From contig CALYQW010000029.1 of the NCBI GenBank assembly GCA_945290265.1, positions 1 through 39,920 of the forward strand: a stretch of DNA of 39,920 nucleotides, given 5' to 3'. The stretch comes from an uncultured Erwinia sp. (GTDB taxonomy: Bacteria > Pseudomonadota > Gammaproteobacteria > Enterobacterales > Enterobacteriaceae). The translations under genes were made by a program, and so were the position numbers. The notes below the pieces were generated by a model. It was not told the DNA's origin and did not search any database. It worked only from the letters and a program-made list of their open reading frames with translations. This document shows, in pieces, positions 18,059-26,894 of this stretch. Within the stretch, counting starts at the first letter, position 1. Each line of letters opens with the position of its first letter.

Positions 18059-18847
18059 TCAGGTAGCACCGCCATGCTGTAAACGATAGCGCTCAGGGGT
18101 GGTGCCTGCCTGCTGAACAAACATCACAATCAGCGCCGAAGCGGAGCTGTAACCTAGCTCGAAGGCAATATCCTGCACGCTTTTTCCCCTTGCCAGCAGC
18201 GCCACCGCATGGAGAAAACGCAAGCGCTGACGCCATTCGCTAAACGACATTCCCAGACAGCGCTGACAGCGGCGTGACAGGGTACGCTCGGTGGTATACA
18301 CCCGCTGCGCCCACTGTGCCAGGGTGGTATTGTCCGCAGGATCCTGCTCCAGCGCCGCCAGGATCGGGCTGAGGTATTTATCGTCGGTCGCCGGCAGATA
18401 ACTCTGGCGCACCTCCGCCAGACGCAGCTGATCGAGCAGGACATCACATAAGCGCTGGTCAGCCGCCGTCTGCGGCTGCTGAATGACACGCGCGGCCAGA
18501 TCGTCCATAATAGCATGGACAAGTGGGCTGGCGTCCAGAAGACAGGCCTGTTGCGGCAGGCCGTGACAGCGTTTTGCGGCAATATTCAGGGTGCGAAAAT
18601 GCGCCTGGCGACGGTTATAGCTGGCATGCAGCTTCCCTGGCGGTACCCAAACCGGGAGCCCGGCGGGAGTCAGCAGGCGTTCATTCTCTACCATCAGCTC
18701 CAGCACGTTGCTTTTTACGAAGATTACTTGCCCCCAGCGATGGGCATGGGGCAAATATTCGGTACGCGCATTGGCCTGCTCATAGCGTAGAAACAGCGGC
18801 AGACTGTCAGCATCCTGCGGCGCAATGTAGGTGAGTTGCCGGGTCAT
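18059..18847 (-). CDS. AraC-family transcriptional regulator with cupin N-terminus
   Basis: A 262-residue regulator. The N-terminal half has a cupin-like pattern ([14 protein letters not shown], then [14 protein letters not shown]), and the C-terminal 100 residues hold two helix-turn-helix motifs: [20 protein letters not shown] and [20 protein letters not shown], then TPERYR. It is divergent from an EamA exporter gene across a 97-base gap, so it probably controls that gene. This pair is not between pdxB and flk in E. coli. The layout resembles NimR/NimT-type regulator and efflux pairs, but the transporter family differs. Inducer unknown. Confidence 0.85.
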   Translation of the reverse strand: MTRQLTYIAPQDADSLPLFLRYEQANARTEYLPHAHRWGQVIFVKSNVLELMVENERLLTPAGLPVWVPPGKLHASYNRRQAHFRTLNIAAKRCHGLPQQACLLDASPLVHAIMDDLAARVIQQPQTAADQRLCDVLLDQLRLAEVRQSYLPATDDKYLSPILAALEQDPADNTTLAQWAQRVYTTERTLSRRCQRCLGMSFSEWRQRLRFLHAVALLARGKSVQDIAFELGYSSASALIVMFVQQAGTTPERYRLQHGGAT

Positions 18848-18944
18848 AATGTCTTACTCCAGGAGGATTTTGTCTGTTTTTCACTATCTGTATTAAATCA
18901 GACAAGCATACACTGCCCGCCATATTAGTTAAACGGGGTTAACC

Positions 18945-19826
18945 ATGAATATGCTTTTTCCGCTGGTGGCGGTGCTGATCTGGTCAGTAAACGCCATTGT
19001 CAGCAAATTATCCGCCGGCGCTATCGATGCGGCAGCCATCTCCTTTTATCGCTGGCTGATCGCCCTGCTGGTGCTGGCCCCTTTTGTGCTACGTGGCGTC
19101 TGGCTTAACCGTCATCAGATTGCCCAGGTATGGTGGAAACTGCTGATCCTTGGGCTGCTGGGCATGGTGCTGTATCAAAGTCTGGCCTATTACGCGGCGC
19201 ACAGCGTATCGGCGCTGTTTATGGGGATTGTGATTGCGCTGATCCCACTGCTGACTATTTTGCTGAGTATGGTGCTGTTACGCCTCGCGCCGACCGTGGG
19301 GATCCTGCTGGGCAGTATTATTTCTCTTGTCGGATTAAGCTGGCTAATCAGTCGTGGACATCCGGGGCAACTACTGGCGCAGGGCGTTGGCAAAGGCGAA
19401 CTGATGATGTTTATCGCCTGTGCGGCTTATGCGCTGTACGGGGTATTAACCAAACGCTGGGCGCTGACGCTGCCAAACTGGCAAAGCCTGTGGGTGCAAA
19501 TCCTGTTTGGCGTACTGCTGCTGACCCCGGCGTTTCTGCTGACACCGGATATCACCCTGAACAGCCGCAACCTGCCGCTGGTATTATTTGCGGCTATCCC
19601 GGCCTCGGTGATTGCACCTTATCTGTGGATCCAGGGTGTGCTGCGTCTGGGAGCCAGTACCACCAGTATTTTTATGAACCTGGCGCCCGTATTTACCGCG
19701 ATTATCGCCGTGACCTTTCTGCATGAAGAGCTGCATACTTACCATTATATTGGCGGTGGCGTGGCGCTGGCAGGGGTGATACTGGCGCAGCGGCTTAAAA
19801 TCCCGCTGAACGGAAAAATAAAATAA
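18945..19826 (+). CDS. EamA/DMT-family permease (probable exporter)
   Basis: A 293-residue membrane protein with about ten hydrophobic segments in two EamA repeats: MNMLFPLVAVLIWSVNAIVS starts the first, and GKGELMMFIACAAYALYGVL the second. SVSALFMGIVIALIPLLTIL and GASTTSIFMNLAPVFTAII are typical of drug/metabolite transporters. Export of an amino acid or small metabolite is likely but the substrate cannot be predicted. AAACGGGGTTAACC precedes the ATG, a weak ribosome site. The divergent AraC-type gene is the probable regulator. Confidence 0.87.
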   Translation: MNMLFPLVAVLIWSVNAIVSKLSAGAIDAAAISFYRWLIALLVLAPFVLRGVWLNRHQIAQVWWKLLILGLLGMVLYQSLAYYAAHSVSALFMGIVIALIPLLTILLSMVLLRLAPTVGILLGSIISLVGLSWLISRGHPGQLLAQGVGKGELMMFIACAAYALYGVLTKRWALTLPNWQSLWVQILFGVLLLTPAFLLTPDITLNSRNLPLVLFAAIPASVIAPYLWIQGVLRLGASTTSIFMNLAPVFTAIIAVTFLHEELHTYHYIGGGVALAGVILAQRLKIPLNGKIK

Positions 19827-19844
19827 CCAAAAGCCGCACTAACA

Positions 19845-19872
19845 GCCGCCGACGGTCTACCTGTCCGGCGGC
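19845..19872 (+). terminator. Hairpin after the EamA gene
   Basis: GCCGCCG and CGGCGGC pair over seven bases around a loop, 19 bases past the stop codon. The tail is GCATAATTGTTATC, not a clean T-tract, so this is a plausible but unproven terminator between this gene and flk. Confidence 0.45.
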
Positions 19873-19948
19873 ATAATTGTTATCATATCTGATTATTTCC
19901 GCCTTATTTCCGGTGTACCCTGAGCCGAATCTGTTGAAGGACCCTGCC

Positions 19949-20998
19949 ATGCAACCTGTTAATGGTCCCGGTGCGCCGCTGCCCGGCGCACGCTCTGCCT
20001 CAGAAACAGAGCACAATACGACGCGCCCGGCACCGGACGATCGCCCCCTGTCACCGGCCCAGCGCACCACGCTGGAACGTTTGATTGTCAGGATCATGTC
20101 GCTCAGTTCGCTAAAGTCTGCCGAACTGTGGGCCGGGCTACGCCATGAAGTGGGGGTAAATAATGATGATGGCCTGCTGGCTCGTCATTTTCCTCAGGCG
20201 GAGCAGTTTCTCAACGGCCGTCTGACTCAGGTGCAAAATACCCATGCCAGCCGTCAGCTGTTGCAGCAGTTAACTGACCTGCTACCTGCCGGGAATAACC
20301 GTCAGGCGGTGAGCGATTTTATCCGCCAGCAGTTTGGCCATACGGTGCTCAGCTCGCTGACCCCGGAGCAGCTGCGTCAGGTGCTGACCATGCTGCAAAA
20401 CGGTCAGATAACCATCCCGCAGCTGCAGCAGAATCATATTACCGATCGCACGCTGCTGCCGGCGGAGCATCAGACCCTGAATCAGCAAATTGCCCGTCTG
20501 GCGGCGGCCACTGGCGAACCGCCGGTCAAACTGTGGGCCTCACTGCTGAAAGTGGTTAATCTGCACAGTGGCGATCCGGTGCCATCACGCTTTTTTCCGC
20601 TGCTTAACCAATATCTGCAGGCGAGTCTGACCATGAGTCAGCATCCGGCTCCGACGCTGCATCAGCTGAGCGCGGCGCTGAAGCAACCACTGGACAGCGG
20701 CGAGCAGAAGCTGCTGGAAGACTACAGTCAGCAGCGCTTTAACCTGGCACCACAAACGCCGGTGGTACTGACCTCTGCGCAGGTACAGGATCTGCTTAAT
20801 CTGCTGTTTAACCGCCGGGCCGATCGCCTGCAGGAAGAGCAGGATCGCCTGCTGCCGGCCAGCGAACAAAAGCCGCAGCCGCTGTTCGCGCCACTGTGGA
20901 GCTTTCTGCCACCGGCCCTGCAACCGCTGGCACAAAAACCGCTCTGGCTGGCCACCGCCATCGTAGTAGTCGTGCTGCTGCTGTGGCTGGTGATCTAA
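19949..20998 (+). CDS. flk: Flagellar regulator Flk
   Basis: A 349-residue protein matching Flk in gene position (between pdxB and fabB) and in sequence, including NNRQAVSDFIRQQFG, LTPEQLRQVLTMLQNGQI and LPAEHQTLNQQ followed by LAAATGEPPVKLW. It ends with a single membrane helix (PLWLATAIVVVVLLLWLVI), placing most of the protein in the cytoplasm with a C-terminal anchor. Flk couples flagellar P- and L-ring assembly to export control. I chose the ATG at 19949, with AAGGACCCTGCC upstream; the frame is open further upstream but without Flk-like residues. E. coli Flk is 331 residues. Confidence 0.92.
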   Translation: MQPVNGPGAPLPGARSASETEHNTTRPAPDDRPLSPAQRTTLERLIVRIMSLSSLKSAELWAGLRHEVGVNNDDGLLARHFPQAEQFLNGRLTQVQNTHASRQLLQQLTDLLPAGNNRQAVSDFIRQQFGHTVLSSLTPEQLRQVLTMLQNGQITIPQLQQNHITDRTLLPAEHQTLNQQIARLAAATGEPPVKLWASLLKVVNLHSGDPVPSRFFPLLNQYLQASLTMSQHPAPTLHQLSAALKQPLDSGEQKLLEDYSQQRFNLAPQTPVVLTSAQVQDLLNLLFNRRADRLQEEQDRLLPASEQKPQPLFAPLWSFLPPALQPLAQKPLWLATAIVVVVLLLWLVI

Positions 20999-21000
20999 AT

Positions 21001-21339
21001 ATTGGGGCAAAACACCGCCCCACCTTTCGCTTTTGCCCTTGCCCTTGACCTGAATCTTTTGACCTTGACCTGGATTTTGACCTTCGGACGGCATCAGGAA
21101 TGGAGCCGAGGTTACGCAGTTTTCCAGGACGAGCCGCCAGGACGGCGGCGAGAGGCGTGTTGAGACAGGATGTCGAATCGCGCTGGTCCGCCAGAAAATG
21201 GCGTGGCCGAGGGAACCCGCGAGAGCGGGCGATGTGACGCCGCAAGCACGGGGTCAAGGGGCGATTGCGCCTGATCGCCCCTTGTCGCCAGCCCACGAAG
21301 TGGGATGGCGAAAGCCCTTGACCTGGCCTTTAAAAACAA
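21001..21339. repeat. Hairpin-rich noncoding element between flk and fabB
   Basis: This gap contains at least five stem-loops in a row: GCCGCC/GGCGGC (21133-21149), CGCCA/TGGCG (21189-21203), CCCGC/GCGGG (21216-21229), a perfect 11-bp stem CAAGGGGCGAT/ATCGCCCCTTG (21255-21284) and an 11-bp stem with one mismatch (21286-21310). The 12-base direct repeat GCCCTTGACCTG flanks the block at 21041-21052 and 21314-21325, and the core TTGACCT recurs at 21059, 21065 and 21077. No convincing gene is present. It looks like a dispersed intergenic repeat; copy number elsewhere is unknown. Confidence 0.7.
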
Positions 21340-21364
21340 AAAGCCCACATAAAATGCGGGCTTT
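21340..21364 (-). terminator. Rho-independent terminator of fabB
   Basis: On the minus strand AAAGCCCGCAT, a short loop and ATGTGGGCTTT form an 11-bp stem with one G-U pair, followed by TTTGTTTTT. It lies about 40 bases after the fabB stop. Confidence 0.85.
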
Positions 21365-21406
21365 ATCAACTTTTGACAGGACGGAAAAAACCGCCCCGGC
21401 GTGAGA

Positions 21407-22627
21407 TTACAGCTTGCGCATCACCAGCGTAGCGTTGGTCCCACCAAAACCGAAACTGTTCGACATCACGGTAATCAGTTCACGCTCAACCGGCTGCGTC
21501 ACAATATCCAGCCCTGCTGCCGCTTCATCCAACTGCTCAATATTAATGCTTGGCGCAATAAAGCCATGTTTCAGCATCAGCAGTGAATAAATCGCTTCCT
21601 GTACCCCTGCCGCACCCAGTGAGTGACCGGTCATGGCTTTAGTTGAGGACATTGCCGGGGTTTTATCCGGGAATACCGCGCGGATCGCGCCCAGCTCTTT
21701 GACGTCACCTACCGGCGTAGAGGTACCGTGAGTGTTAAGGTAATCAATTGGCGTGTCAACACCTTCCATAGCCATACGCATACAGCGCATTGCACCTTCA
21801 CCGGATGGCGCAACCATATCTGCACCATCAGAGGTGGCACCGTAGCCAACAATCTCGGCATAGATGTGCGCACCGCGCGCCAGCGCGTGCTCCAGTTCCT
21901 CAACCACCACCATACCGCCGCCGCCAGCGATAACAAAGCCATCGCGGTCATTATCATAGGTGCGAGAGGCTTTTTCCGGTGCGTCATTGTATTTGGTTGA
22001 CAGTGCGCCCATCGCATCGAACTCACAGGACATTTCCCAGCACAGCTCTTCGCCGCCACCAGCAAACACGATGTCCTGTTTACCCAGCTGGATCTGCTCT
22101 ACCGCGTTACCAATACAGTGCGCAGACGTAGCACAGGCGGAGCTGATAGAGTAGTTAACGCCGTGGATTTTAAATGGCGTCGCCAGACAGGCAGACACGC
22201 CGGAAGCCATCGCCTTGGTCACCATATAAGGACCAACACCACGCAGACCTTTAGCACGCATACCGTCAACGCTGGCCGCCTGGTAGAAAGGTGAGCCGCC
22301 GCCGGAACCGGCAACCAGTCCGACACGCGGGTTGTTCTGGTACTGTTCGTCGGTCAGGCCGGAATCCTTAACCGCATCCTGCATGGCAAGATAGGCATAA
22401 ACAGAAGCATCACTCATAAAACGCAGGACTTTACGATCAATACGTGCTGAGATATCTTCTTTCGACAGTTTGACGTTACCCCATATGTGACTACGCATAC
22501 CGGAATCTTTCAGTTCCTGTGAGAAGGTAATACCGGAGCGCCCCTCGCGCAAAGACGCCAGGACTTCTTCCTGGTTATTACCAATACTGGAAATGATCCC
22601 CAGGCCAGTAATCACAGCACGTTTCAT
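21407..22627 (-). CDS. fabB: Beta-ketoacyl-ACP synthase I
   Basis: A 406-residue condensing enzyme required for unsaturated fatty-acid synthesis. The catalytic cysteine is in [16 protein letters not shown], the two histidines in [15 protein letters not shown] and [14 protein letters not shown], and the C-terminal loop is [14 protein letters not shown]. Start [18 protein letters not shown] is standard, with AGAGGTATTGA upstream. The gene is divergent from mnmC and its upstream region shows FadR- and FabR-like sites. Confidence 0.97.
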   Translation of the reverse strand: MKRAVITGLGIISSIGNNQEEVLASLREGRSGITFSQELKDSGMRSHIWGNVKLSKEDISARIDRKVLRFMSDASVYAYLAMQDAVKDSGLTDEQYQNNPRVGLVAGSGGGSPFYQAASVDGMRAKGLRGVGPYMVTKAMASGVSACLATPFKIHGVNYSISSACATSAHCIGNAVEQIQLGKQDIVFAGGGEELCWEMSCEFDAMGALSTKYNDAPEKASRTYDNDRDGFVIAGGGGMVVVEELEHALARGAHIYAEIVGYGATSDGADMVAPSGEGAMRCMRMAMEGVDTPIDYLNTHGTSTPVGDVKELGAIRAVFPDKTPAMSSTKAMTGHSLGAAGVQEAIYSLLMLKHGFIAPSINIEQLDEAAAGLDIVTQPVERELITVMSNSFGFGGTNATLVMRKL

Positions 22628-22671
22628 TCAATACCTCTTCGACTTCTTATTTAGATTCGACACGCACTTTA

Positions 22672-22704
22672 GCTTACAGTTGTACGCCGAACAAGTCCGA
22701 TCAG
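22672..22704 (-). promoter_or_regulatory. FadR and FabR site region upstream of fabB
   Basis: On the minus strand CTGATCGGACTTGTT is followed by GCGTACAACTGTAAGC, 45-77 bases before the fabB start. These match, with a few changes, the FadR activator site and the FabR repressor palindrome at E. coli fabB as I remember them. The FabR half-site is less symmetric than in E. coli (CTGTAAGC in place of GTGTACGC). Confidence 0.7.
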
Positions 22705-22781
22705 CGTAATCTCTGTGTAAATTTGCGTGGTCTGCTTCACATCGTTACAATCGCGCATCGCCTGAGCTATGAGTCTTCGCT

Positions 22782-24782
22782 GTGCATACCAACCCGATCG
22801 CAAACGCCAATCTGAGCTGGAATGAACAGGGTACACCTGTTTCCCGTACATTTGATGATGTCTATTTTTCCAATCAAAACGGTCTGCAGGAAACCGGCTA
22901 CGTATTTTTGCAGGGGAACAGGATCCCGGAACGCTTTGACAGCCACAACCGTGATTTGTTTATTGTTGCTGAAACCGGATTCGGAACCGGGCTCAATTTT
23001 CTGACGCTGTGGCAGGCGTTTACTGAGTTTCGCCAACAGCAACCTGATGCCACGCTGCAGCGGCTGCATTTTATCAGCTGCGAAAAGTACCCGCTAACCA
23101 GCGCCGATTTGCGCGCAGCCCATGCCTGCTGGCCGCAGCTGGCCGTACAGGCAAAAGCACTGCAGCAACAGTGGCCGTCCGCCCTGCCCGGCTGTCACCG
23201 CCTGTTGCTGGATGAAGGCCGGGTAACGCTGGATTTGTGGTTTGGCGATATTAATCAGTTAATTAATACTTTTGATGACAGCCTGTATCAGCAGGTGGAT
23301 GCCTGGTTTCTCGATGGCTTTGCGCCGGCAAAAAATCCCGATATGTGGACACCACTGCTGTTTGACTGCATGGCGCGTATGGCACGGCCTGGCGCAACCC
23401 TGGCGACCTTCACCGCCGCCGGATTTGTCCGACGCGGACTCCAACAGGCAGGGTTTGACGTCAGCAAACGTAAAGGTTACGGCCAGAAGCGCGAGATGCT
23501 GGTGGGGCATTTGCCGCAGGTGCGATCATCGGCGGCATCAGCACCCTGGTACGCCCGACCAGCGGGGCGTGCGGGCGATATCGCGCTGATCGGCGGGGGG
23601 ATAGCCAGCGCGCTGCTGGCGCTGGCGCTGCTGCGCCGGGGAAAACAGGTCACCCTGTATAGTGCGGATGCGCAGCCGGCAATGGGGGCTTCCGGTAACC
23701 GTCAGGGCGCACTCTATCCCTTACTCAGCCCGCACGATGCGGCGCTGACGCGGTTTTTCCCCGCAGCGTTTACCTTCGCCCGCCGCTATTACGATCAGCT
23801 GACGGTGCCCTTTGACCATCAGTGGAGTGGTGTAACGCAGCTGGGCTGGGATGAAAAAAGTCGCGAAAAAATTGCCAACATGGTGCAGATGGCGCTGCCG
23901 GAGGATATCGCCTGTGCGGTATCGGCACAGCAGGTGCAGGTACTGAGTGGCGTTGAAACCGGCTGCGGCGGTATAACCTACCCCCGCGGCGGCTGGCTGT
24001 CACCGGCGGAGCTGACCCACGCTCTGCTGGCGCAGGCGCAACAACAGGGGCTGACCATTCACTGGCAGCATCAGCTGCAACAGTTTAGTGCCGCCGACAG
24101 TCAGTGGCAGCTCAGCTTTACTCACCAGGCCACCCGTCTGCATCACAATCTGGTGCTGTGTAACGGCCATCAGCTGTCGGCGTTCAGCCAGAGTGAAAAG
24201 CTGCCGGTGTATGCAGTTGGCGGTCAGGTCAGCCATATTCCTGATACGCCGGGAGTGGATGCACTGCGCCAGGTGCTGTGTTATGACGGCTATCTGACGC
24301 CGGTCAGCCCGCGCTTTCAGCAACACTGCATCGGTGCCAGCTATCATCGCGGTGCCACCACCACCGATTACCGTGAGGACGATCAGCAAGAGAACCGCAA
24401 CCGTCTGATACGCTGCCTGCCGGGTATCGACTGGCCGCAGCGTATTGACGTCAGCGCCGGTGACGCCCGCTCTGGGGTGCGCTGCGCCACCCGCGATCAC
24501 CTGCCGATGATCGGCGCGCTGCCGGACTATCAGGCCACGCTGCAACAGTATGCCGGGCTGGCGCAAAGCCGCCAGGACGCAGCGCAGGCACCGGTTTATC
24601 CGGGCGTCTTTGTGCTGGGGGCGCTGGGATCGCGCGGCCTGTGTAGCGGCCCGCTGGCGGCAGAGGTACTGGCAGCACAACTGACTGGCGAACCCATCCC
24701 CCTGGATGCCGCCACGCTGGCGGCCACCAGTCCGGGCCGTTACTGGATACGAAAACTGCTGAAGGGAAAAAGCGTCGTATAA
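22782..24782 (+). CDS. mnmC: Bifunctional tRNA wobble-uridine enzyme MnmC
   Basis: A 666-residue fusion enzyme (E. coli 668) finishing mnm5s2U34 in tRNA. The N-terminal methyltransferase domain (to about residue 240) has [15 protein letters not shown] and [17 protein letters not shown]. The C-terminal FAD-dependent oxidoreductase domain opens with [19 protein letters not shown] and contains [22 protein letters not shown] and [14 protein letters not shown]. The start is a GTG at 22782 that aligns with the known N-terminus; the ribosome site is weak. It is divergent from fabB and its end faces the yfcL gene 15 bases away. Confidence 0.94.
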   Translation: MHTNPIANANLSWNEQGTPVSRTFDDVYFSNQNGLQETGYVFLQGNRIPERFDSHNRDLFIVAETGFGTGLNFLTLWQAFTEFRQQQPDATLQRLHFISCEKYPLTSADLRAAHACWPQLAVQAKALQQQWPSALPGCHRLLLDEGRVTLDLWFGDINQLINTFDDSLYQQVDAWFLDGFAPAKNPDMWTPLLFDCMARMARPGATLATFTAAGFVRRGLQQAGFDVSKRKGYGQKREMLVGHLPQVRSSAASAPWYARPAGRAGDIALIGGGIASALLALALLRRGKQVTLYSADAQPAMGASGNRQGALYPLLSPHDAALTRFFPAAFTFARRYYDQLTVPFDHQWSGVTQLGWDEKSREKIANMVQMALPEDIACAVSAQQVQVLSGVETGCGGITYPRGGWLSPAELTHALLAQAQQQGLTIHWQHQLQQFSAADSQWQLSFTHQATRLHHNLVLCNGHQLSAFSQSEKLPVYAVGGQVSHIPDTPGVDALRQVLCYDGYLTPVSPRFQQHCIGASYHRGATTTDYREDDQQENRNRLIRCLPGIDWPQRIDVSAGDARSGVRCATRDHLPMIGALPDYQATLQQYAGLAQSRQDAAQAPVYPGVFVLGALGSRGLCSGPLAAEVLAAQLTGEPIPLDAATLAATSPGRYWIRKLLKGKSVV

Positions 24783-24797
24783 CGTAAACCGGCGCGG

Positions 24798-25079
24798 TCA
24801 GTTACCCTGACGCGCCTGCTGATACAGATTATCCCACATCCCCGTGACCAGCGCCTGGTCGCGTGGCGAGAGCTCCCCTGCCTGAATCGCATTTTGCAGG
24901 CTGCGCTGCACCTCAATTTGCAGCGCCTGCAGTCCGGATTTACCCGACTGCTCAATTTCCGCTACCGCCAGAGTTAAATGCCCGCGCAGATAACCACTGG
25001 CAAACAGCTCGTCATCGCTGGCATGCTCTACCATGTCATCAATCATCGCGAGGATACGCGCCTCGAATTCATCGATCAT
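24798..25079 (-). CDS. yfcL: YfcL family protein
   Basis: A 93-residue protein matching YfcL along its whole length ([20 protein letters not shown], then [20 protein letters not shown] and [19 protein letters not shown]). Function unknown; no membrane segment or signal. I use the ATG at 25079 with AGAGGACATTT upstream, because the longer frame to 25124 adds 15 residues that overlap the end of epmC. It is transcribed with epmC, whose stop is 26 bases upstream. Confidence 0.92.
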   Translation of the reverse strand: MIDEFEARILAMIDDMVEHASDDELFASGYLRGHLTLAVAEIEQSGKSGLQALQIEVQRSLQNAIQAGELSPRDQALVTGMWDNLYQQARQGN

Positions 25080-25105
25080 AAATGTCCTCTGTTCTTTCAG
25101 TGAGG

Positions 25106-25651
25106 TTATAAGTCTTCCGGCCAAGGGAACTGAGCGGCAGTCAGTGCGGGTGTCGCATAATATGCCTGTAAGCCGGCAATAAAACGAGCCGGACGGGCCG
25201 GCACCCCCTGCTGCAGCCAGCCTGTCACTTGAGCCTGTACCTTGCGCTGGAAAGCGATGCGATCAGGTTCGTAATCCCCGTTAAGGTTGTCACAGCTGAC
25301 GTTAAAGGCAAACCCTGCCGCAACTGAGAACATCCATTCCAGCGCCTGTGGCTTGATTTCTGCAGCTTCAAACTGACTTTGCGTGGCTTCATCGCGGCCA
25401 TCCGGGCAATACCAGTAACCAAAGTCCACCAGTTTGCGCCGTTCGGCACCGGCAATACACCAGTGAGAGATCTCATGCAGCGCACTGGCATAGTAGCCGT
25501 GGGCGAAAATAATGCGGTGCTGCGGGTGACTGTCATCTGCCGGCAGGTAGATGGGCTCATCCTCGCCCCTGACCAGACAGGTATTAAATTCTTCAAGGAA
25601 GCAGTCTGAAAAAATCTCAATCAACTGCTGATAATGGTGTTCCATGCGCAT
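25106..25651 (-). CDS. epmC: Elongation factor P hydroxylase EpmC
   Basis: A 181-residue enzyme that hydroxylates the beta-lysylated lysine of elongation factor P. The metal-binding motif is [10 protein letters not shown], with [17 protein letters not shown] and [20 protein letters not shown] further on, all standard for YfcM/EpmC. It lies upstream of yfcL on the same strand, as in E. coli. Alternative start [12 protein letters not shown], two residues in, is possible. Confidence 0.94.
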   Translation of the reverse strand: MRMEHHYQQLIEIFSDCFLEEFNTCLVRGEDEPIYLPADDSHPQHRIIFAHGYYASALHEISHWCIAGAERRKLVDFGYWYCPDGRDEATQSQFEAAEIKPQALEWMFSVAAGFAFNVSCDNLNGDYEPDRIAFQRKVQAQVTGWLQQGVPARPARFIAGLQAYYATPALTAAQFPWPEDL

Positions 25652-25894
25652 TACGGATTATCATCTGAATAAAAAAACGCGCAATTGTCGCATTATGTCA
25701 GCCGGGTTACGAGTGCTTATTGTGGTCGTTACCCACGTGGGTCACTGAACCACCAAAGAAATTTGCACACCCTCACAAATAAGAAGCAATTAATTGATGC
25801 AATTAATTAGTTTAGCTAATTTACCGTGGCGCTTAACTGATTAAGCGTGACACACAGCAAACTTATAAAAACCTGTATAACAATGGATTATATA
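25652..25894. promoter_or_regulatory. AT-rich intergenic region with palindromes upstream of a small secreted peptide gene
   Basis: This region has three symmetric elements. ACCCACGTGGGT is a perfect 12-base palindrome at 25731-25742. GCAATTAATT occurs twice, at 25786 and 25799, 13 bases apart. CGCTTAA-CTGA-TTAAGCG is a perfect 7-bp inverted repeat at 25830-25847, about 48 bases before the small-peptide ATG at 25895, a good operator position. A TATAAA-like -10 lies near 25864. The epmC promoter must also lie here, reading left. Confidence 0.55.
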
Positions 25895-26026
25895 ATGAAC
25901 AAAGTGATTGTATCTGTGGCAGTGCTGGCCACTACGGCTTTTTTCTCTGGCGCAGCGTTAGCTGAAGTGATTTGTTTTATTGATGGCACCTGCATTGATC
26001 TGGGTGACATTGGTAATCATCCATAG
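25895..26026 (+). CDS. Predicted small secreted peptide, 43 residues, two cysteines
   Basis: A short gene that size filters would miss. It encodes a clear Sec signal peptide: MNK, a hydrophobic core (VIVSVAVLATTAFFSG) and an AxA cleavage site ALA before E24. The predicted mature part is only 20 residues, acidic, with two cysteines spaced by five residues (VICFIDGTCIDLGD) that could form a disulfide after export. GGA lies about nine bases before the ATG, and a strong terminator begins 20 bases after the TAG. The perfect inverted repeat upstream suggests control by a dedicated regulator. I do not recognise the family. A secreted signal, a bacteriocin-like peptide or a periplasmic micro-protein are all possible. 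Confidence 0.72.
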   Translation: MNKVIVSVAVLATTAFFSGAALAEVICFIDGTCIDLGDIGNHP

Positions 26027-26045
26027 AGATGAGGTTTTACGCACT

Positions 26046-26076
26046 GTCAGCGGGCATCTGCCCGCTGACTGTTTTT
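26046..26076 (+). terminator. Rho-independent terminator of the small-peptide gene
   Basis: GTCAGCGGGC, the loop ATCT and GCCCGCTGAC form a perfect 10-bp stem, followed by TGTTTTT. The T-tract is on the plus strand, so it serves a rightward transcript; the only rightward gene that can use it is the 43-codon peptide gene. Confidence 0.92.
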
Positions 26077-26081
26077 ACTGG

Positions 26082-26885
26082 TTAGCTACTCAAGCCGCTG
26101 AACCACACCATTATCGCCGCACCGTGACTGTCGTACAGCAATTTGGCACTCATCACCGCAGAAACAATCACAATCATTGGCCGTATCAGGCGCTGCCCTT
26201 TACTCAGCACCATTCTGGCTCCCATACGCGCACCGCAGATCTGCCCCACCAGCATAATCGCCCCTACGCTCCAGACCACTTTACCGCCAATAATAAACAG
26301 TAGCAGTCCGCCGAGATTAGAGGTGAAATTCAGCACTTTGGCATGTGCTGTCGATTTCGCCAGGTTATAGCCGCACAGGGACACGTAAGCCAGCGCATAG
26401 AAAGAACCGGCACCGGGGCCAAAAAAACCGTCGTAAAAACCCACGCAGCCGCCGGCAACCAGCGCGAACGGCAGCCCGTGCAGACGGCGCTGACGATCCT
26501 CTTCACCAATGCGCGGCATCAGTAAGAAGTAAAGGCCAATGGCAATCACCAGCAGTGGCAACAGCTGGCGCAGAATATCGCCTTTAACATGCTGAACAAG
26601 CAGCGCCCCGGCTACCGACCCCAGCAGCGTCACGGTAATATTCAGCTTTTGTTCGCTGAGGCGCACCACCTTGCGGCGCACAAAATAAAGGCTGGCGGAG
26701 AACGACCCACCCACCGACTGTAACTTGTTAGTTGCCAGTGCCTGCGCGGGAGAAAGCCCCGCGGCCAGCAGCGCCGGTACGGTCAGTAAGCCCCCGCCCC
26801 CGGCGATAGAGTCAATAAATCCGGCCAGCAGCGCCACCAGAAATAAGGCAGCCGCCAGCCAGGGTGTTACCGCTAACCATTCCAT
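26082..26885 (-). CDS. yfcA: TSUP family transporter YfcA
   Basis: A 267-residue protein with about eight hydrophobic helices; E. coli YfcA is 269. Two TSUP repeats are visible: AGFIDSIAGGGGLLTVPALL near the N-terminus and VGFYDGFFGPGAGSFYALAY in the middle. TauE/SafE-type transporters move sulfonates or other organic anions; the YfcA substrate is unknown. It follows mepA by 9 bases and should be in the prmB-aroC-mepA-yfcA operon. Confidence 0.93.
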   Translation of the reverse strand: MEWLAVTPWLAAALFLVALLAGFIDSIAGGGGLLTVPALLAAGLSPAQALATNKLQSVGGSFSASLYFVRRKVVRLSEQKLNITVTLLGSVAGALLVQHVKGDILRQLLPLLVIAIGLYFLLMPRIGEEDRQRRLHGLPFALVAGGCVGFYDGFFGPGAGSFYALAYVSLCGYNLAKSTAHAKVLNFTSNLGGLLLFIIGGKVVWSVGAIMLVGQICGARMGARMVLSKGQRLIRPMIVIVSAVMSAKLLYDSHGAAIMVWFSGLSS

Positions 26886-26894
26886 TCCGCCCCC

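Noticed and set aside
17962-18120. Upstream extension of pdxB by 53 codons
   Set aside because: The PdxB family begins at [11 protein letters not shown]; the GTG at 17961 fits it exactly and the extension has no PdxB-like residues.
21198-21404. Open frames in the flk-fabB gap
   Set aside because: They run through the tandem hairpins and terminator and have no ribosome site or domain.
24000-24680. 226-codon minus-strand frame
   Set aside because: Antisense to the oxidoreductase domain of mnmC; codon shadow.
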